This document shows, in pieces, positions 23,796-34,406 of a stretch of DNA of 64,000 nt. Both the position numbers and the translations under genes were made by a program. Source of the stretch: Erodium maritimum (taxonomy: Eukaryota > Streptophyta > Magnoliopsida > Geraniales > Geraniaceae); NCBI GenBank assembly GCA_963921825.1, contig OY997592.1:61400336-61464335 (forward strand), read 5' to 3'. The notes under the pieces are model-generated. The model was not told where the DNA came from, ran no database searches, and saw nothing but the letters and a program-made list of their open reading frames with translations. Within the stretch, counting starts at the first letter, position 1. The number at the start of each line of letters is the position of its first letter.

Positions 23796-24421
23796 AATTG
23801 GGCGCATTTTAGTCGTTTTCGGGTAATTAGGAAGAGTATCTATAACCAAGCCTTTGGGGGGTTAAATTGGGATGTTTCTCTTTAAACCGCCCTTGAATTA
23901 CTATTAGTTCTCGTATTACTTGTGATCTTAGATGTTGTTTCCGAGCACGGCGGAGGAGGCTACTAGGCGACTCACTTTGGCTTGCGTTTGGATAGCGATT
24001 GAGGTAGGGAAAAGTAGCGATTGAGGCTACTAGTATGCATATAGGTTATGATCAATCGATATAATATAGAATCGTATGTAGGATGTGAATAACTAGCGTA
24101 GTCATATAAAGATGGAACCACTTGCGGGCCAGGTCGTGCTCGTAAGTGTGGGAATTGTTGTGCTGTAGTATCACATGTGGGTCACTGGTTGGGCCCGTAG
24201 GATTGCGTGTTGACTGTGTTGTTGTGATTGATGATTTGTAATGCTTGATATGTGGTATATCCGTTGTTGAATCGAGGATCATGATAGGATATGCTCGGTA
24301 TGATATGTCTGGTATGATATGTTTGGTATGACGTGAACTACTGCCTTGTGATATGATCGGGTGATTGATAGACCGATGTGATGTGTTGCGGTAAGATTGT
24401 TTGGTAATGATATACTGTGTG

Positions 24422-24990
24422 TTCCGGTATGATACCTATATCGACGGAGAATTCCGGTATAGGATATTTAGACCGATGATGTGTTTCGGTATGATACCTA
24501 TATCGACGGAGAATTCCGGTATAGGATATTTAGACCGATGATGTGTTTCGGTATGATACCTATACCGACGGAGGATTCCGGTATAGGATATCTAGACCAA
24601 TGATGTGTTCGGTATATATGTTTGAGGATGTTGTTCCGGTCCGATATCGTGACTGATGTTGTGCCAGTTCTGGCACGATATGTTCCGAGGCGGTGTGTTC
24701 CGGTCCGATATCTATATCGATGGATGGTTCCGATATAGATATCAAGACCGAGGCTTCCGGTATGATATATATGCCATGGAGGATTCCGGTATGGGATATC
24801 TAGGCCGAGGATTTGGTTCCGGTGCGATACATGTGCTGCATGTGCGATTACGGTACAGGGGATCTAGAGCCGAGAAGGGTATTCTAGAGCAATGTTTTTA
24901 CCGTACCCCGGGATGGTACGTGTGATGTGATTTGTGCCCCGTGCTACGGGAAGATATACCTGACCGACGCAGGATTATGGTCCGCTATAT
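24422..24990. repeat. 62-bp tandem repeats inside the solo LTR
   Basis: A 62-bp unit (containing CGGTATGATACCTATATCG and ATTCCGGTATAGGATAT, ending ACCGATGATGTG) occurs almost three times between 24422 and about 24615, with starts 62 bases apart. Degenerate half-units rich in TTCCGGTAT and GATAT continue to about 24990. Confidence 0.85.
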
Positions 24991-26044
24991 TATGAGTTAC
25001 CCCGAGGAGCCGTGTTCCGGGAAGATGTCCAGGCCGATGTGAGTTCGAACGACGTGATAAGTCGGGCTTTTGATGAGCCAGCGCATTGCTCTGGAATACC
25101 ATAGGTGGTAGTGATTGTTAATTATATTACTTTGTGTGTTGATCTGTGTTGACTGTTGTGATTCCTTATGCATGTTATGTGATATTCTGTGAAATTGAAA
25201 TACAGTTATACCTGAGTTGTGTGTATTTTCGTGCGAGTTCGCACGTGTGGTCGGTTGTGGGATAACCGTGGGCATTGTCCATTGAGAATTGTTAGGTGAT
25301 GGGTGCAAAGAGCATAGTTGAGAAGAAATGTATGAGTTCGGTTCGGTGTCGAGTTTGATTTTACGGGTTGTACCCGAGTGGGGGCCAAGCGTTGTCTTGG
25401 ATTATCTGTTTAACTGCTTCATAGTTATTGTGCTTACTAGTATGCCCTAATTGGACGGTTACCCGTGGTGGTGAGCGAATAGCTCATCCCCTTAACTACT
25501 TTTTCCTACTGAGCGAAAGCTCACCCCCTTCATTACTGTTTTACAGGTTTCGATCGTGAGTCGGTTTAGAGGACATATTAAAGCTGGGGAGCCTGGCGAG
25601 AGTCCTTATTTGTGGGTTATTTAGTGACGTACCTTCTTTTATTAAACTCCGTTTTATCGTGATACTCGAGCATTTGACTCTTTTATCAGGATTTATCAGC
25701 TGAACTATTATTGGAGATTTATATTTGTTTAAAATTGCATTTGCTATCTTTATTTTCAGTTCACGTCTCGAATCCGGCCAAAATCGGATTTGGGGCGTGA
25801 CTCGTATAACTGGCCTTAGCTGAGCATCGTCCTTTTGGATCATCCGCTCAATACCATGTGTCCTTCGTCTTGGACAACGGAAGAAGGGTAGCCAAAATAG
25901 CCTCCTAATACCTTGGGGAAAACATAATCTATATACGAGAAGTGTTCCGTCGTTGAACCCATGGGAGCATAAGAGTAATCACAGTGGCTCCAATAATAAT
26001 TGGGGAAGCGGTGTGAATGTAGGGATCCAATGATAGAAGCCAAG

Positions 26045-26528
26045 TGTCACGGGGTCGGAGTGACCAACCTTTAGTCCGTGCAGCTTGTAGGTACTTCACG
26101 CCTAAGAGAAGGGTGAAGAGGTTGCGATCAACCTTACCCTCCACGACTTGGGGAAGTTATAATGAAGCCGGGAGTTCACCTAGTGTCGAGGGAAGAACTG
26201 TGATGTCGAGGTGGAACGGGTGCGGACGCGTGAGAGGTGAAGAAGAGAGACTAGAAGAGTTGTCTCAAAGAGCTCTGACTTATATTGATAAAGGTAACGT
26301 CAATAAAAATGAGGCGTGACCTCTTATTTATACTAGAGCTAGGATAACTAAATAAGAAAAGTAGGAAAGTGTTAGAGGGGGAGGCAATAAATCCTCCCTA
26401 TTCAATCCGGTCAAAGGAGCTCATTAATTCTCCCTTGATCCACTCCTCTTAGTCCCCCTTAATCAACCTTGACCGGACTCCATGATTTCTTCCCTTTTCG
26501 AGAATTTTCCGACCCGATTTGTGTCACA
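26045..26528 (-). mobile_element. Possible second LTR-like unit (484 bp)
   Basis: On the minus strand this stretch opens TGTGACACAAATCGGGTCGG and closes CCGACCCCGTGACA. These are the TG...CA ends and the wording common to plant gypsy LTRs. I found no matching target-site duplication, so it may be one LTR of a truncated element. The flank 25808-26044 has no recognised content. Confidence 0.35.
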
Positions 26529-26529
26529 A

Positions 26530-27000
26530 TTATACACAACTGCTAGTGTTTTGTTTTATTTGTGGTATGATCGATCACATGGTGGCCGAATGCAACCGAG
26601 AGGTGGTGGTTACTCTACGGTTCGACTCCTCTATCCTGGAGTTCCATAAGGACCGTCAAACCAGGACATATGGAACACACGGGGACGGTCAAGCGTCCCG
26701 TAAATCGATATCATCGACTTCTGCACTTAAGGGCCCATTGTCTCATGATAGGGGTCTGATAGTATGCCCGGCTACTACACCTACGGTGCGTGCCCTCGGA
26801 GCGTCCCTCAGACCCGCTCGGTCGATCCGGGCTGGCCAGCTCTCTAGTAGCGGGAAAGTCAACACTCTGGACCTGCTTGGGCATAGAGGTAGAACTAGAC
26901 TACGAACTGGAGCTGAGTTTGGTATTGAAGCAGGAGAAAAGAGAGTGAAGAGGGGGTCCACTAGGGAACAATAGAAAGATCAGGACAGGGTGGGGAAACA
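26530..27000 (+). pseudogene. Probable LINE ORF1 fragment with CCHC zinc knuckle
   Basis: The plus frame 26519-26974 reads LLVFCFICGMIDHMVAEC, a C-x2-C-x4-H-x4-C knuckle in the context usual for plant L1 ORF1 (LP.FCF.CG..GH....C). The continuation YGTHGDG may correspond to the YG.W.RA block that follows the knuckle in that family. No other LINE domain is nearby, so it is a fragment. A retroviral-type nucleocapsid origin is less likely. Confidence 0.45.
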
Positions 27001-27002
27001 AC

Positions 27003-27502
27003 CCCTATAGAGGAATGAAAAGAATACATTGATCTAGGGACTGGCCCTAGGAGAAGTCCTTGGAAAGAGCTCTGCCTCCGTTAGAAACTGATGGCAACAT
27101 ATTCGGTTGCACTCTACAGAGTATGCAGCAGCTAGGTAATAGTTTGAGTTGTAGTCATTGGCTTCGTCATAGTTTAGCTTTTATTTCAGTTCATCTTTAT
27201 GGCTCCTCAAACTTCGCACGTGTCGGTTCACTTGTCTCAGAGTTATGTGTAGAAAGACCTTCGGTACTCGATATCATGTAATGACTTTTTTTTAATTAAT
27301 AATATATGAGTAGCTTTTAGTAAAAAAAATATTATAAGACCATCTGACGATTTAAAAATAAAGATAAATATTTTAGAGAATTTTAACAACTGAACCTTAA
27401 CCTTATTATTTGAACGTACTTTTAGCATTTGTATGTATAAAATACCACGATTTGGTTTGGTCCACGGGCTTCGTTCAAGTCAAATCTAATGTAATCAAGA
27501 AA
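27003..27502. other. Unassigned AT-rich DNA
   Basis: The first 280 bases are of mixed composition with short open frames of no known family, and the rest is AT-rich. No gene was seen. Confidence 0.4.
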
Positions 27503-28650
27503 TGAAATATTGGAACAAAATAAAATATATGTCATATACTGTTAACGAAAATTTGTACAATATAAAGTTTGACGATAAAAATATTATGTTTTCTTTCTAT
27601 TATATCATAACATTCAATCAACAAAAAATAAACGTTATATTAAACTTTAATTAAATAAATTAACTCTTTATATTTCAGTTTACTATTATTTATTGAGAAA
27701 AGATAAAATCTACTATAAATTAATTACCATCATTTACATTTCATGTACCGTCTATTTCATACATCTAACAAAAGTAAGGTGAATTACTTCTTCTTTGATT
27801 TAGAGTTCCAAAATCCGGTAAACGTGATTTTATAAAATTTTCTACTAAAAACACATTAACAATTCAATATAATTATTTATATGTGCTAATTTGTTTTGAA
27901 AGGTACATGTATCTATTTCTACTTTGTGTAAAAATATACTGAATATTTTTTGCAGCTTTTTAAAGTTAATAATATGCTTTAAATGTATAATAATATACAT
28001 AATAGGGTTATTGTTATTATGATGCAGGATGAAAAAGATTTCAACGAAGCTTCAGTTACTAAATGTACTCTTCTTTTGTTTCATTTTATTTGCTCAAGCC
28101 CAATCGTCGACGGTTTGGGAAGAAACATACCAACCACAATCGGCTCCATCCGAATCATTAATACCTGGTATTAATGACGGCCAAAATCTTAAACTTTATT
28201 TTTATATTTTATAAGTGGTTCTATAACGATTTGTTTTTTCTTGTAGGAAAAAAATACTCTTGTAAGGGTGCGGAAGGTTGTAGTAATCAGTGGTATAAGT
28301 GATCATATAACTATTATAGTGAGTTTTGGAGCATGGTGTTGTTGTATTTGTCTTAAATCAACTTGATGCAACTAATAAATTGTTATTTACATTAAAATGT
28401 AAAAAAAATTAATAAACATATTATATAATCTTTCAAAATAAAAATTATTGTTTCTTTTATGTTTTATATATCATCAAATAAACCTATAGAATTATATGAA
28501 AAATGGATAACTAAATCACCTTCGATTACTACGTAATCCCTTTGATCACCCATAAAACGTATTTATGTGTAGAAAAATACTTTATGAGTATGAAATTATT
28601 GTACATATTTTACAAAAATGCATTAATTATCTCGATCGCATGGTATGTTA
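27503..28650 (+). repeat. Segmental duplication, copy A (peptide gene and its flanks)
   Basis: From TGAAATATTGGAACAAAAT near 27503 to the ATCTCGATC region near 28640, this segment matches 29243-31033 at clear nucleotide identity across upstream DNA, both exons, intron and downstream DNA. Copy A holds the intact peptide reading frame. A conserved TTTTTTGCAGCTTTTTAAAG about 75 bases upstream of the ATG is present in both copies and could be an acceptor for a leader exon. Confidence 0.85.
28029..28302 (+). CDS. Small secreted peptide precursor, 64 aa, two exons (family unknown)
   Basis: The ATG at 28029 opens a 46-codon exon (28029-28167), a 79-bp GT-AG intron (28168-28246, ending TTTTTTCTTGTAG) follows, and exon 2 (28247-28302) ends in TGA. 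The product starts with Lys residues and a hydrophobic core (LLNVLFFCFILFAQAQS), a typical signal peptide with cleavage near residue 25. A short acidic/Pro/Ser spacer follows (VWEETYQPQSAPSESLIPG). The C-terminal block is KKYSCKGAEGCSNQWYK. The dibasic KK and the compact Cys-x5-Cys tail look like a processed plant peptide hormone or phytocytokine with one disulfide. I do not recognise the family. The tail block is the best-conserved part in the second copy (SC.GAEGCS..W.K), which supports a real exon. The alternative frame starting at 28023 reads straight through and ignores the intron. Confidence 0.65.
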
Positions 28651-29242
28651 TCAATTAATTTTGAAGATATTTTATCAACAATCAGTGTATAAACCTAATG
28701 TGTCAATTTCCATGATAGGAATGGTAGTATATGTTAACTATATTGTACAAAGCATAATAAAATTAACGTTCTTTTCCTCTCTTTTTCGTGATTTTATATT
28801 TTTAAATTCAATTATTTTGAATTAAAATTGATAAATATCCACATATAAATGCAACAAAAAATTCTTCAAACAAACTCATGCAAACCTATCACAATTCATT
28901 ATATATTAGAATTTAATTATCGGTAAATATTTATTTAGCAATAAACTAGAATCGATAAAATCAAGGATCTGAAATCATTTTTATAAAACGTAATGGTAAA
29001 ATAATGCTTAGCTACAAGAAACCACACACAACGATCATCAAAGATTTAAATTTTATTCGTCATTCCATCTAGTTATATCAAATTCGATCCTAGCACTCCC
29101 TTTTACCTATGCATATCTATAAACAAGTACATTTTCAATAAGGTAATCTCGTAATGACTTTTCGATGGATAAATATTTTTCAAAATTATACGTATAATAT
29201 ATGTTACTGTACACATAAAAGACGTTTAGTTATAAGACCATG
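28651..29242. other. AT-rich spacer between the two duplicated segments
   Basis: Very AT-rich DNA without a recognisable gene or element. Confidence 0.5.
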
Positions 29243-29786
29243 TGAAATATTGGAACAAAATAAAATATATGTCATATAACCGTTAAAAGAAATTTGTACA
29301 ACACAAAGTTTGAAGATAAAAATATTATGTTTTATTTCTATTGTATCGTAACATTCAATCAACAAAAAGTAAATGTTATACTAAACTTTAATTATATAAA
29401 TTAACTCTTTATATTTCAGTTTACTATTATTTTTTGAGAGAAAATAACATCTATTGCTAAAATAAAACATATAATATAAATTAATTACCATCCTTTACAT
29501 TTCACGGAGATTCTATTTCATACATCTAACAAAAGTAAGGTGAATTACTTCTTTTTTAATCTAGAAGTTCCAAAATTCGTTAAATACGATTTTATAAAAT
29601 CCGGTACTAGTAAATACATTAAGATTCAACATAATTATGTATATGTGCTAACTTGTATAAAAAGGTAAATATATATATTTTCATTTTGCATAACAATATG
29701 CTGATCATTTTTTGCAGCTTTTTAAAGTTAATAATATGCTTTAAATATGTAATATAATAATATACATAATATGCTTATTGTTATTA

Positions 29787-30405
29787 GGGAAAATTTCAAT
29801 ATAATACCCTGAAAAAAAAAATTATTTGTAATATAATACCCGAGACTATTTTTTTGCAATATAATACCTTGGCAAACAATTATTTTCAGTTTAGTACCTA
29901 ACCGTTACTTTGTTGTTATTTTTCCATCCAAAGAGTGTAAAAAGTCTAAAATACCCCTCACTAACAATCTAAATTTCAAAAGCATGTCATTGGTTCTTCA
30001 AACCATACAGTTTTGCAAAATATCAAAATTATTTTTCATTTATCTTCAAATTTTCAAAATTTTCCATCAAAATCATTCTTTTTTTAAATATCAGTTTTTA
30101 TTTAGAAACAAATAACTTTTTATTTTTTAAAAAAATAAGTTTTTTAAAATCAAATTTTATTTAAAAAAATCAATTTTTATTTTAAAAGTAGGGTTTTTAT
30201 ATAAAAAAAAACTGTTTTATATAATATATTAAAGAGATAAGGATCACACGAAACAAAGGAAAAATAGAAAAGGGAGAACTAGCGTTTTAAGAAATCAAAG
30301 GGTAGTTGACTATTTTCTAAGGGTATTTAGGAAAAATTGAGGGTCATGTGCTTAACACATGACCACTTTCCATCCAAAATTGGATGGAAAAGTAACGATT
30401 AGTTA
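29787..30405. mobile_element. Truncated Mutator-like element, relative of the 3206-4838 element
   Basis: The left end opens GGGAAAATTTCAATATAATA. It shares inner sequence with the MULE at 3206 (AAAAGTCTAAAATACCCCTCAC) and a similar AT-rich repeat array. The inner parts of both inverted repeats are present: GGTACTAAACTG-type wording and TTTTCCATCC at the left, GGATGGAAAAGTAACG at the right. The outer right terminus is missing; the element runs straight into exon 1 of the copy-B peptide gene at a short shared TACTAAA. A deletion at that microhomology removed the transposon end and the start of the gene. Confidence 0.7.
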
Positions 30406-30651
30406 CTAAATGTACTCTTCTTAGTTTCATTTTATCTGCTCAAACCCAATCGTCGACGGTTTGTGAAGAAACATACCAACCACAATCAACTCCATCAGAT
30501 TCACTAACACTTGATATTAATGATGGCCGAAAACTTTAATTGTATTTTTATATTTTATAAGTGGTTCTATAACGACTTGTTTTTTTCTTGTAGGAAAAAA
30601 AAACACTCTTGTAGTGGTGCAGAAGGTTGTAGTATTCATTGGTGGAAGTGA
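30402..30651 (+). pseudogene. Second copy of the small secreted peptide gene, degenerate
   Basis: The remaining exon 1 matches copy A from LLNVLF onward but has lost the ATG and about ten codons to the transposon-linked deletion. A 1-nt deletion near 30425 shifts the signal-peptide frame, and the intron donor reads GA instead of GT. Exon 2 still reads HSCSGAEGCSIHWWK and then stops. With no start codon and no donor it should not make the peptide. It still shows which residues of the tail were conserved before decay: both Cys, GAEG, the Trp and the terminal Lys. Confidence 0.75.
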
Positions 30652-31033
30652 TAATATAACTATTATATTGAGTTTTTTTGGAGCGGGTTGTTGTTGTATT
30701 TGTCTTATATCAGCCTGATGCAACTAATAAATTGTTATTTATATTGAAATGTAATTTTTTTAATAAACATATTAGATCATCTTTCAAAATAGATATTATA
30801 GTTTCTTTTATGTTTTATATTTCATCAAATAAACCTCTAGAACTCTATGAAAAATGGATAACTAAATAACTTTAATAAGTTGAATTTATTTAATCATCAC
30901 CTTCAATTACTACATAATCCTTTTGGTGACCCATAAAATGTATTATATGTGTAGAAAAATACTTCAGTAGTGTAAAAACATTGTACATATTTTACAAAAA
31001 TACACTAATTATCTCGATCATATGGTATATTAT

Positions 31034-31480
31034 ATGATTAGGTTAAAATAGATGTTTAGAGATTAGAATAGATGGTTAAGCTTTTAAGTATTTTTTAAAT
31101 TTTTAATTAATTAATTATAATTATTTTCTTAATTATTTATTATTAAATAGGGTAAAATGCTAATATCTCTATGAAATTAATAGGGTTTAAATGAATAAGC
31201 GAAAAATCGGAATTTTATTCCACTAATTGGCATATGGTGTCACATGACTAACGAAATAAAATATCCCACATATTTTTTCTAACATATGTATGTGACCAAA
31301 AATTTAGAAAGCGCATTTGACATTTTTAAACATATGAAATTACAAGGCAAAAACATAAGAATATAAAAAAATACTTAACCCTTTTCTGAAAAGTGGGCAC
31401 ATGCCTATTTTCAGTCTAAACGTATATGGAAGCGCATAACATGAAAGTTTTGAAAAAATAAGATAGCATTGAAACGAATG
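31034..31480. other. AT-rich spacer
   Basis: AT-rich DNA between duplication copy B and Harbinger element 2. No gene was seen. Confidence 0.5.
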
Positions 31481-31864
31481 TTAGAACATTTACAATGCAA
31501 GGGCTTGGGTTAGGGCTCGTATTTTGACTGTGCAAAATAGTAGTTCCCAACCCCTAAATTTAAATGTGCTCCATAGTGGTGAGAACCAGGTTGTGAGTGG
31601 GTGCTGAATTAATACTTTGCTGAATTTAGTAAATTCTTTATTGAAACAGTAAATGTCATATAAAATTGAAATAAATTTGACAAAAATAATAACATAAATT
31701 AAAATAAATTGGAACTTATAATTTTATTCATCCCCGAATAATACCATCAAGTATATAAGTGTTGCATATAAAATATTTCTTACTCGTTGTCGGAATCGTA
31801 ATGCGCTCCAAACCGACCTCATATGTGCTCAATAAGGTCATCTCGTAGTTGTCGGTGGGTCCGA

Positions 31865-33130
31865 TCATTTGTGACACTGAGTCGAGCAACCAACCGTTGT
31901 TGGTATTGCAAGTCCCCTCCTTGGTTCCATCATTCCGGTGGTGTCCAACCTAATATTTCTGGAGGGGGTCGTATAACAACTCGTCATCTCTTGCTTCGTA
32001 CCGTCGTGTTCATCCTTTACAATCATGCTGTGTAGAATGATACAAGTATGCATGATATCAGCCAAAGTATACTTGCTCCAAATACGAGCATGACAGGAAA
32101 TGATGTGCCACCGTGCTTGGAAGACTCCAAAAGCCCGTTCAATATCTTTCTGACAACATTTTTGAACTTTAGCAAACAACTTCTGTTTGCGAGTATAAAG
32201 ATGACGAATAGACTTCACGAACCGACTCCATGATGGGTAAATGCCGTCCACCAAATAATAAGGTCAATCGTAACGACTTCTGTTTGCGGGAAATGATGTG
32301 CCATCATGCTTGAAGGACTCCAAAAGCCCGTTCAATATCTTTCCGAAAACCTTCTTTTACTTTAGCAAAAAACTTCTGTTTGCGATTATAGGAATGACGA
32401 ATAGATTTCACGAACCGACTCCATGGTAAATACCGTCCACCAAATAATAAGAGCGGTCGTAACGATGGTCGTTGATCTCGTACTCCACAACAAGCTCACT
32501 TGCATGAAAAGCGTCGTGGAATAAGTGAATGTTGTTGAGGACGTTGATGTCGTTGTTCGAGCCAGCCATCCCGAAAAAGGAATGTCAAATCCATAAATCA
32601 CGGGACACTACAACTTTCATGATAACGGTGTAATCCCCTTGCTGATCTCCTTGGCCATGGGCTCCTTTCCATGCGGTTGAGCAATTCTTCTACTCCCAAT
32701 GCATACAGTCAAGACTCTCAACCATGCCGGAGAACTCTCGGTTGTACCCCGATTCGAGTAATCGGGTTAAGTCATCCGGTGTTGGTGTACGCTCGTACTC
32801 AGCCCCAAATACCTCAACAACGATCTTGCAAAAGTTGCGTACACATTCGAGTATGATACTTACCTCAATTCGTAGGGATTCGTCCAACAAATCGGCCGAG
32901 CACCCGTACACAAGCATCTGTATCGCGGCGGTGCATATTTGGTGCGTTGATAACCCCAAGTGTCCTACAATGTCCCACTTCTGAACAAAGTAATCGTCAT
33001 GCTCGCTACCTTGTCCATCACCCGTTGAAAAAGTGGTCGGTACATACGGAATCGACGCCTAAACATATCGGGCCCATACGTGGGTTGATCGGAAAAATAA
33101 TCCTTCATTAGACGGTCGTGGGTTTCGAGA
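31865..33130 (-). pseudogene. Harbinger-type transposase, inactivated (element 2)
   Basis: On the minus strand, blocks run from MGLSTHQICTAAIQMLVYGC through LDCMHWE (first Asp, residue about 82 of the 32690-32959 frame). After a gap come DGIYPSWSRFVKSIR, KDIERAFGVFQARWH and CIILHSMIVKDEHD (31865-32254). The order and wording are those of plant HARBI1/ALP1-like nucleases. Frame breaks and the internal duplication prevent a single product. It is better preserved around the first catalytic Asp than the 1.7-2.8 kb copy. Confidence 0.85.
32096..32451. repeat. Internal tandem duplication in Harbinger element 2
   Basis: About 170 bases beginning GGAAATGATGTGCCA and ending CCACCAAATAATAAG occur twice (32096-32262 and 32289-32451), with several differences between copies. 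They cover the same transposase segment (SRFVK...ERAFGV). Confidence 0.85.
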
Positions 33131-33689
33131 CGACCTTAGTTAATTCCTTGTCGGGAAGGTTCCCCACGTTCGATCATCTGCCTCAGTGCGTTGATTCTTG
33201 GCATTTCTCTTTCTATGCCTCTCTCAACCCTTCGCTGGAGTCGTTCTTCCACTAAACGCATTTGGGCTGTCAACTCCTCATACGATGGACACTCCTTGTT
33301 ATAAAATTTTGCATCGAAATTTAGGAGAGAATTTTTTTATTTTGAGAAAGTTGAGAGAATATTGTTGGTGGTATTGGAGAATGAGGGGTGTATTTATAGA
33401 TGGAGTTTGTGAGTATTTTGTATTTAAAGTAAATAAAAAAATTTACTGTTACCGATCGTTGGCAACAATTAGTTTTTTTTCTCGACCTGGCCACGTATCG
33501 TCGCCTCAATGACTGACGCGCGACCATCGACTAACAAACCAGCGACCCGCAACCGCGATTTAGCGGTTTGTGGCCGCAGAAAACGTGTTCCACAACGCGT
33601 GACCAGTGAGCACGAACCGTTATATCACTAGTCACCAGGCGCGGTTTGGGTCTCGGTTCGACGCGTTATACATGCTCTTAGAGATATGT

Positions 33690-34310
33690 GTAACCAGTGG
33701 CGGATTTAACACGACCCCCCCCCCCTCCCCACCCTCAAATTTTTGAAAAACATATTTTTACTTGTGTTTTCTATATTTCATTCCATTTCATAATATACGG
33801 TTTTTTGGTTAAAAGTGCCCTACCTCAAAAGAAAAAGATAATTCTTAATTAATTAGTTTTTCTCACATTACATAAAAAATAATCCCTACTTAATTTTTTT
33901 TGTTTCTGTTTATAAAATAATGTATTTTTATTATAATTATTTTAATTGGATTAATTTTTTTATTATATTAACTTTCTACTTCTGTAATTATTTTATCTTA
34001 TTATTATTTTAAATCTTTATAAAAATATAATTTAACTCATTGTTTTGAAATTCAAAACTATAATTATTTTAAGCTTTAAGTTTTTACACGTATATGTCTT
34101 ATATGATACCGAGAAAAAAAAAGAAACGGAAAGCGAAATTGTCTATATTAATAGAGAAAATTAAGGGTATCAAAAACAATAAAGGAATTCCACACTGTAG
34201 GCCAATTGAAAGAAAAGAAAGGGATGTAGCGCGTTTGTTTTGGGTACAAAATGTCACGGGTTCAAATCCTAGTCAGTGGTTAAGACCATTGTCAATTTAA
34301 ATTTATTTAT
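33690..34310. repeat. Possible old repeat with CCAGTGGCGGATTTA start
   Basis: CCAGTGGCGGATTTAACACGACCCCC at the left resembles the start of a common plant dispersed repeat. Near the right side, GATGTAGCGCGTTTG...GTCACGGGTTCAAATCCTAG looks like the matching end. The middle is AT-rich and non-coding. The family is not established. Confidence 0.35.
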
Positions 34311-34406
34311 CTATAAAAGTACTACGATCATAGAAAAATACTTAATATGTATTAATTATTATCGTTTGTAAGCGAAACTAATTCTTTATGCTTCAAAAAA
34401 GCTCTG

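Larger units (their letters stand above)
22778..25802. mobile_element. Solo LTR, about 3.0 kb, probable Ty3/gypsy
   Basis: The unit opens TGTAAGAACCGCCCCCGGCCG and closes at GGGGCGTGAC. It is flanked by the 5-bp repeat CGTAT (22773-22777 and 25803-25807). Terminal TG, a 5-bp TSD and no internal gag-pol domain suggest a solo LTR left by LTR-LTR recombination. The size and opening suit the long-LTR gypsy groups. It contains a cluster of CGTGAC/GTCACGG motifs (about 23680-23795) and a 62-bp tandem repeat (from 24422). The TSD is still perfect, so the insertion is not very ancient, but no age can be calculated from a solo LTR. Confidence 0.7.
29243..31033 (+). repeat. Segmental duplication, copy B, interrupted by a Mutator-like insertion
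   Basis: This segment matches 27503-28650 in the same orientation. The only large difference is an extra block of about 620 bases (29787 to about 30405), a transposon. Point differences and small indels throughout show that the duplication is not recent. Confidence 0.85.
31484..33677 (-). mobile_element. PIF/Harbinger element 2 (2.2 kb)
   Basis: The left end is TTA|GAACATTTACAATGC and the right end is GCGTTATACATGCTC|TTA. The terminal repeats match at 11 of 15 positions and both sides carry the 3-bp duplication TTA (31481-31483, 33678-33680). A minus-strand transposase remnant fills the middle. The region 3' to the transposase (31490-31790) and the leader (33250-33670) are non-coding. An internal duplication of about 170 bases lies at 32096-32262 and 32289-32451. 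No intact transposase remains, and the partner Myb/SANT ORF is not present here. Confidence 0.8.

Noticed and set aside
24422-24990. Regular repeats that might suggest a CRISPR-like array
   Set aside because: The whole 62-bp unit is repeated with no unique spacers, and it sits inside a plant LTR; these are ordinary tandem repeats.
26573-27281. Sequence looking like plant mitochondrial intergenic DNA
   Set aside because: The composition is suggestive, but no mitochondrial gene is present. The upstream zinc knuckle fits a LINE ORF1 better, so an organelle transfer is not claimed.
27983-28174. A 63-codon frame beginning upstream of the peptide ATG
   Set aside because: It overlaps the peptide exon in another frame, has no signal peptide and is not conserved in copy B, whereas the 28029 frame gives a signal peptide, correct splice sites and a conserved tail.
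34195-34290. GTCACGGGTTCAAATCC resembling a tRNA-type B box, so a possible tRNA gene or SINE
   Set aside because: No cloverleaf, no convincing A box at the right distance and no A-tail were found. The wording also occurs in common plant repeats, so no tRNA or SINE is called.
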